A model generated the notes under the pieces. It saw only the letters and a program-made list of their open reading frames with translations. It did no database searches and had not been told where the DNA came from. From Bacillota bacterium (lineage in GTDB: Bacteria; Bacillota; Clostridia; Peptostreptococcales; Anaerovoracaceae): a stretch of 6,898 nucleotides of DNA. The first letter of the stretch is position 1, and the number at the start of each line of letters is the position of its first letter. The stretch spans positions 1-6,898 of the forward strand of contig JAFWFF010000216.1 in the NCBI GenBank assembly GCA_017515765.1. The letters are read 5' to 3'. The position numbers and the translations under genes were made by a program. Shown one piece after another: positions 4,140 to 6,898 of this stretch.

Positions 4140-6638
4140 TTATTTGACTAAGATCTCGTCGTCTTCACCCATTTGGAAGAAGGTTTTGACGGAAGCGTCG
4201 CTGATCAGAGTCGTTCCTCCGAGAACAGCGCCGTATTTCACGCCCTGCTCTTCCGCATAGGCTGCTGCCGTCGCGATCGCGCTGTCATTTGTGATGATCA
4301 GCGGTGCGTTCAGTTTATATGCGATAGCTCCTCCGCAGAGTCCGTCGGGGTAATTGCGCGCGTAAGCAAGGACTCCGGCTTCCGCAGACTCGAAGTACTT
4401 CTTCGCAACTTCAACGGACGTCTCATATCTGTTCTTTCCGCCGACTCTGTCGGTCTTTCCGTAGGCTTCAAGCTCCTTCATGACCGCTTCGCTTACGGCT
4501 CCGGTACCTCCGACAGCCGTGAATGTGTACTCGCCTTCGAGCTTGCCGAGGAATTCCTTCTGGTCTGCTGTAAGCGCAGTTCCCACAAGCAGTATCGGCT
4601 TGCCAACGGAAGCGACGGACAGGCTGTCCGCGAAATCTTTCCCAGTGCTTACCAGGATCTCATTTGCTCCGGTATCGGCTTTGAGGCCTTCCTCCAGTAT
4701 CCTGAGATCGGTGAGGTAACTGTTGGCGCCGCCGAGTCTCACAGCCTTGTAGGCGTCGAGACCGGCTGCCGCCGCGTCGGGAACGACCGCAGCGCCGCCC
4801 AGCATGTAGATGGTCCCGCCTTCAGCAACGTTTTCTTTGATGTAGCTCTGTACAGCGTCGATATGTGCTTTGTTGTCATCTACAAGCAGGATCGGGCTGT
4901 TGAAGGTGCACGACAGATAGCTGCCGGCCAAAGCATCGGGATAGTTCTTTCCGCTGGCCAGTATTACCGTCTCGAACTTCTCGGTCCCAAGCATCGCCAG
5001 GAGTTCATCCGCGACCTTAAGAGACGTTTCGTATCTGTTGCTTCCGAAGATACGCACCACGTCCTTGGTCTCTTCTTCCGGGCTCTTCTCCACGAGAGCG
5101 GCGATGGCGTCGTTTATGGCCTTGGCCATGGCGTCGACTTCAGCCTGCTGGCTCTCGAACTTGCCTGTGACTACAGCTGCCAGTGCCTCGTCCAGGACGG
5201 CCAGGCTCTCTTCGGTGTATTTGTCGCGGTCGATGGCAGCGGCTGCTTCCTGGGCTGCCGTCACTGCGGTGTAGTCGGCATCCGCAGGATCAAAGACGAG
5301 CGTTCCTGCTTCTTCGCTCAGAGTGGCCTTGCGCTCATACCATGTGCCGTTCTTCTTTGACTTGAAGCAAATATGGAACGGTTCGCCGTTCGCGAGGTTC
5401 ACGAGAGTATCAGGCTGGCCGAATGTCTCGACCCACTTCACCGGGATGGTAAATGTCATGGCCTCGGCATCAAATGCGATGGTTTCGGTCGCTGCAGCTG
5501 CTTCGGCGTAGTCTCCGACGAACACCTCGCTCATGGCGTCGCTCTGCATGGGCAGTACCAGATCGGCCTTGTAATTGTTCGAGTTCGGGCCGCCCACGCA
5601 CTCGAGCGCAGCCGTCTCAGCGGGCTTGAACATTTTGATGTTATTGGTGACCGCTATCTCCTTGGTGACCTTGTAATCATCGGTCACGAGCGTCGCCTGC
5701 TCCAGGTCCAGGTTGATCTGGCGCGGGTAGAATGCGCGTTCTACGCTGTTCTCCCCGGCGATATACTTATCGTAGTAGGTCTGTGAAATGGCTACGATGG
5801 GGACTTCTTTGCCCAGCTCATCCGCTGCGATCTGAATGACGAACTCCCACTTGCCCTCAGCGTTCTCTGCGCCGGCGATCCAGCTCTCCGGTTTGTCTCC
5901 GTTGGCCGCTGCCTGCTCGTATGTACCTTTATACAGGTAATGGTAGCTGGTCCCGGAAAGAGCCATTGTCAGAGTCGCAGAACCGTCTTCATTCTTTACT
6001 GCAGATGCGGTGACCGCCTTAAACATTCCCGTGTTGTTGGTGATCGTGAGCTCTATGGCTGCGGGGCCCGGCTCCTCTCCGGGGAGCGCGGTCGAGTCGC
6101 TTTCGAACCCGAGCGTATAGCCGTGGAAGTAATAGTCTCCTCCTTTGGCCTTGTAATAGTCTCCGTCGTGTGTTTCGCTGTAGCCGTCCTTGTATTTGAT
6201 CATGTAGTAAATGTTGCCCGCTTCCGCAAGGACGGATTTCTCAACGGGCAGAACGTATGTCAGGTTGGTGACGGTCTCGCCGTCTTCGCCGTAGACGGGA
6301 ACCGCGGCGGCGACCGGGGTGCCCTCTACAAGGGTATGGTTCGTTGCGTCGGCCGGGTCAAGGATCTCGCTCTGAGGTCCGTATGCCATGCCGTCATATC
6401 GCGCCATGAGGTCATTGTCCTGTGTCGTGATCAGCCAGGCGTCATCGCCTTTCACCACCACTCTAGCGGTCTCTTCATTGAAATGATACATGCCAAGGCT
6501 TGACTCTATTCCTGTGACAGTGTAAGTGCCGTCCGCGAGCACTGCCGGCTCGTCCGCATAGATCGGCATCGCCATGCAGGTGAATACCATTATGACGGAC
6601 AGCATCATGATCATTGCTTTCTTAAAGCTTTTTTTCAT
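4140..6638 (-). CDS. Cell-wall-anchored surface protein with tandem TGMFK modules and three CWB2 repeats, downstream of a cobalamin riboswitch
   Basis: 832 residues. A Sec signal peptide (1-28, cleavage after IYA) is followed by an N-terminal beta-rich domain beginning LADGTYTV (34-178). Next come two tandem TGMFK-type modules (194-321 and 325-450, the second with GGPNSNNY), a FIVAR-like helical segment (453-518) and three cell-wall-binding type 2 repeats (about 525-625, 626-725 and 726-822). Repeat hallmarks are RIFGSNRYETSLKVA, NYPDALAG and ILLV in repeat one, LVSTGKDFADSLS in repeat two, and RVGGKNRYETSVEVA and NYPDGLCGG in repeat three. CWB2 domains attach proteins non-covalently to secondary wall polymers, so the N-terminal modules should face outwards. 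The start is supported by AAAGGA 6 nt before the ATG. The leader carries a B12 riboswitch and terminator, so cobalamin should repress the gene. Likely role: surface capture of a corrinoid or similar chelate. CWB2 anchoring is secure; the ligand is inferred. Confidence 0.92.
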   Translation of the reverse strand: MKKSFKKAMIMMLSVIMVFTCMAMPIYADEPAVLADGTYTVTGIESSLGMYHFNEETARVVVKGDDAWLITTQDNDLMARYDGMAYGPQSEILDPADATNHTLVEGTPVAAAVPVYGEDGETVTNLTYVLPVEKSVLAEAGNIYYMIKYKDGYSETHDGDYYKAKGGDYYFHGYTLGFESDSTALPGEEPGPAAIELTITNNTGMFKAVTASAVKNEDGSATLTMALSGTSYHYLYKGTYEQAAANGDKPESWIAGAENAEGKWEFVIQIAADELGKEVPIVAISQTYYDKYIAGENSVERAFYPRQINLDLEQATLVTDDYKVTKEIAVTNNIKMFKPAETAALECVGGPNSNNYKADLVLPMQSDAMSEVFVGDYAEAAAATETIAFDAEAMTFTIPVKWVETFGQPDTLVNLANGEPFHICFKSKKNGTWYERKATLSEEAGTLVFDPADADYTAVTAAQEAAAAIDRDKYTEESLAVLDEALAAVVTGKFESQQAEVDAMAKAINDAIAALVEKSPEEETKDVVRIFGSNRYETSLKVADELLAMLGTEKFETVILASGKNYPDALAGSYLSCTFNSPILLVDDNKAHIDAVQSYIKENVAEGGTIYMLGGAAVVPDAAAAGLDAYKAVRLGGANSYLTDLRILEEGLKADTGANEILVSTGKDFADSLSVASVGKPILLVGTALTADQKEFLGKLEGEYTFTAVGGTGAVSEAVMKELEAYGKTDRVGGKNRYETSVEVAKKYFESAEAGVLAYARNYPDGLCGGAIAYKLNAPLIITNDSAIATAAAYAEEQGVKYGAVLGGTTLISDASVKTFFQMGEDDEILVK
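4173..5066 (-). other. Three CWB2 cell-wall-binding repeats (residues 525-822)
   Basis: Each repeat has an N(R)YET- or Y-T-type start, an ILAxGKNYPDALA-type core, a hydrophobic PILL strand and a GG-containing turn (LGGAAVVP, VGGTGAVS, LGGTTLIS). Repeat two is the most diverged, with NSYLTDLRILEEGL in place of NRYETSLKVA. Three repeats are the usual number, because the domain forms a trimer of repeats that binds wall polymer. Confidence 0.9.
5085..5282 (-). other. FIVAR-like helical segment (residues 453-518)
   Basis: DADYTAVTAAQEAAAAI, YTEESLAVLDEALAAVV and EVDAMAKAINDAIAALV form a three-helix FIVAR-type spacer between the TGMFK modules and the wall-binding repeats. It is the paralogue of residues 357-420 in the 1132-residue protein. 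DNA similarity is still visible around 5112-5150 against 2753-2790. Confidence 0.7.
5289..6059 (-). repeat. Tandem TGMFK modules of the CWB2 protein (residues 194-450)
   Basis: Module one runs from LTITNNTGMFKAVTA through LSGTSYHYLYKGTYEQAAANGD, GKWEFVI and TYYDKY to ERAFYPRQINLD. Module two runs from VTNNIKMFKPA through GGPNSNNYKA and the FVGDYAEA and FTIPVKW segments to WYERKATL. Module two resembles module one, so this is an internal duplication, and the whole pair is shared with the 1132-residue protein. The strand-rich pattern with conserved Tyr and Phe suggests a ligand-binding beta sandwich. Confidence 0.75.
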
Positions 6639-6644
6639 GGTCTT

Positions 6645-6650
6645 TCCTTT
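6645..6650 (-). promoter_or_regulatory. Shine-Dalgarno site of the CWB2 gene
   Basis: AAAGGA on the minus strand lies 6 nt before the ATG at 6638-6636. No other in-frame start has a comparable site, so it fixes the start just ahead of the MKKSFKKA signal peptide. Confidence 0.7.
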
Positions 6651-6720
6651 CTTGAAAAAACTACCGAAACTATAACTTGTTCGCTTTCTGGATAGCTTTC
6701 TACTCAGGCTCTAAGCCAAA

Positions 6721-6750
6721 CAAAAAACCTCCTTTCCACAGAAAGCAGGT
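6721..6750 (-). terminator. Intrinsic terminator in the riboswitch leader (attenuator)
   Basis: On the minus strand, 6750-6741 pairs with 6736-6727 (9 of 10 positions, one G-G mismatch) around a 4-nt loop. It is followed at once by a run of T. It lies between the aptamer and the CWB2 gene, about 85 bases before the ATG, with no gene upstream in view. That is the usual place for a riboswitch-controlled terminator. A competing pairing is possible between 6806-6814 and 6740-6752 (six plus three pairs with a bulge), which would break the terminator stem. Confidence 0.8.
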
Positions 6751-6817
6751 GCTCTTAGCATAATAACAGGGACAAAGACCTGAAAACATGCTTTGTTCAT
6801 TGGGCGCACTTTCTCCG

Positions 6818-6898
6818 GAAGCATTTACCAACAGCACTTCGCAGCAGGTTTCCTGACTCAGAGATCAATGCCTGTCCCGAACCTTCTCAGACGCGGCG
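6818..6898 (-). promoter_or_regulatory. Cobalamin (B12) riboswitch, 3' part of the aptamer (5' part beyond window)
   Basis: On the minus strand, 6863-6844 reads CTCTGAGTCAGGAAACCTGC. This closely matches the conserved GAGxCAGGAxACCTGC block near the 3' end of cobalamin riboswitches. Upstream, GAGAAGG at about 6887-6881 fits the usual GGGAAGG element. Just downstream, 6840-6818 can fold into a 6-bp hairpin with an 11-nt loop, in the place of the P13 hairpin whose loop kisses L5. The B12 box (GCCACTG) and the 5' stems would lie past the right edge. With the terminator at 6721-6750 this makes an OFF switch: cobalamin bound, terminator formed, CWB2 surface gene repressed. Confidence 0.85.

Noticed and set aside
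4173..5360. Long open plus-strand frame opposite the CWB2 gene
   Set aside because: It lies wholly antisense to a protein with clear CWB2 repeats. Its translation shows no recognisable domain and it has no convincing ribosome-binding site, so it is a by-product of codon use on the other strand.
5289..6059. Calling the TGMFK modules NEAT domains
   Set aside because: Only a short YxxxY similarity supports this. The typical NEAT sequence landmarks are not evident, so it is kept as a possibility and not used as an annotation.
5940..6503. Plus-strand open frame opposite the N-terminal half of the CWB2 gene
   Set aside because: It is antisense to a well-supported signal peptide and module region and has no domain or start signal of its own.
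6639..6720. Possible second promoter between the attenuator and the CWB2 gene
   Set aside because: TATAGT-like and TTGGCT-like hexamers exist, but not at a workable spacing. A promoter here would also bypass the riboswitch terminator.
1..6898. tRNA, rRNA, CRISPR array, transposase or insertion-sequence ends
   Set aside because: Nothing in the window resembles these. The coding density is normal and the only non-coding stretches are the 154-bp gap and the riboswitch leader.

Overview
The window holds three genes, all on the minus strand, so they read from the right end towards the left. Roughly half the bases are G or C. The strong consensus promoter, the simple Shine-Dalgarno sites, the CWB2 cell-wall-binding repeats, the lipoprotein signal and the absence of any outer-membrane component suggest a Gram-positive anaerobe. 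A clostridial member of the Bacillota is most likely, and a Coriobacteriia-type actinobacterium is also possible.

Layout in transcription order. (1) At the right edge is the 3' part of a cobalamin (B12) riboswitch aptamer. It is followed by a candidate P13 hairpin, a possible antiterminator strand and a clear intrinsic terminator, which together form a transcription-attenuation leader. (2) Next is an 832-residue secreted protein with an N-terminal beta-rich domain, a tandem 'TGMFK' module, a FIVAR-like helical segment and three CWB2 repeats that should hold it in the cell wall. (3) Then comes a 154-bp gap with two GC-rich hairpins and a near-consensus promoter whose -35 box lies in the T-rich tail of the second hairpin. 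(4) The next gene encodes a 1132-residue secreted protein. It has an acidic N-terminal spacer, helical segments, the same tandem TGMFK module, two copies of a second beta-rich domain, and a C-terminal domain that resembles the FecB/BtuF class of ABC-transporter binding proteins. (5) One base after its stop, a lipoprotein of the same binding-protein class begins and runs off the left edge of the window.

Together these look like a surface capture and uptake system for a metal chelate, most plausibly a corrinoid given the riboswitch. A wall-anchored protein and a large secreted protein would share a binding module and pass ligand to the membrane-tethered ABC binding protein. The permease and ATPase would be expected beyond the left edge. 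The cargo and the relay are inferences. The domain sharing, the riboswitch remnant, the coupled lipoprotein gene and the separate promoter are read from the sequence. The second and third genes have their own promoter, so their dependence on the riboswitch is uncertain.
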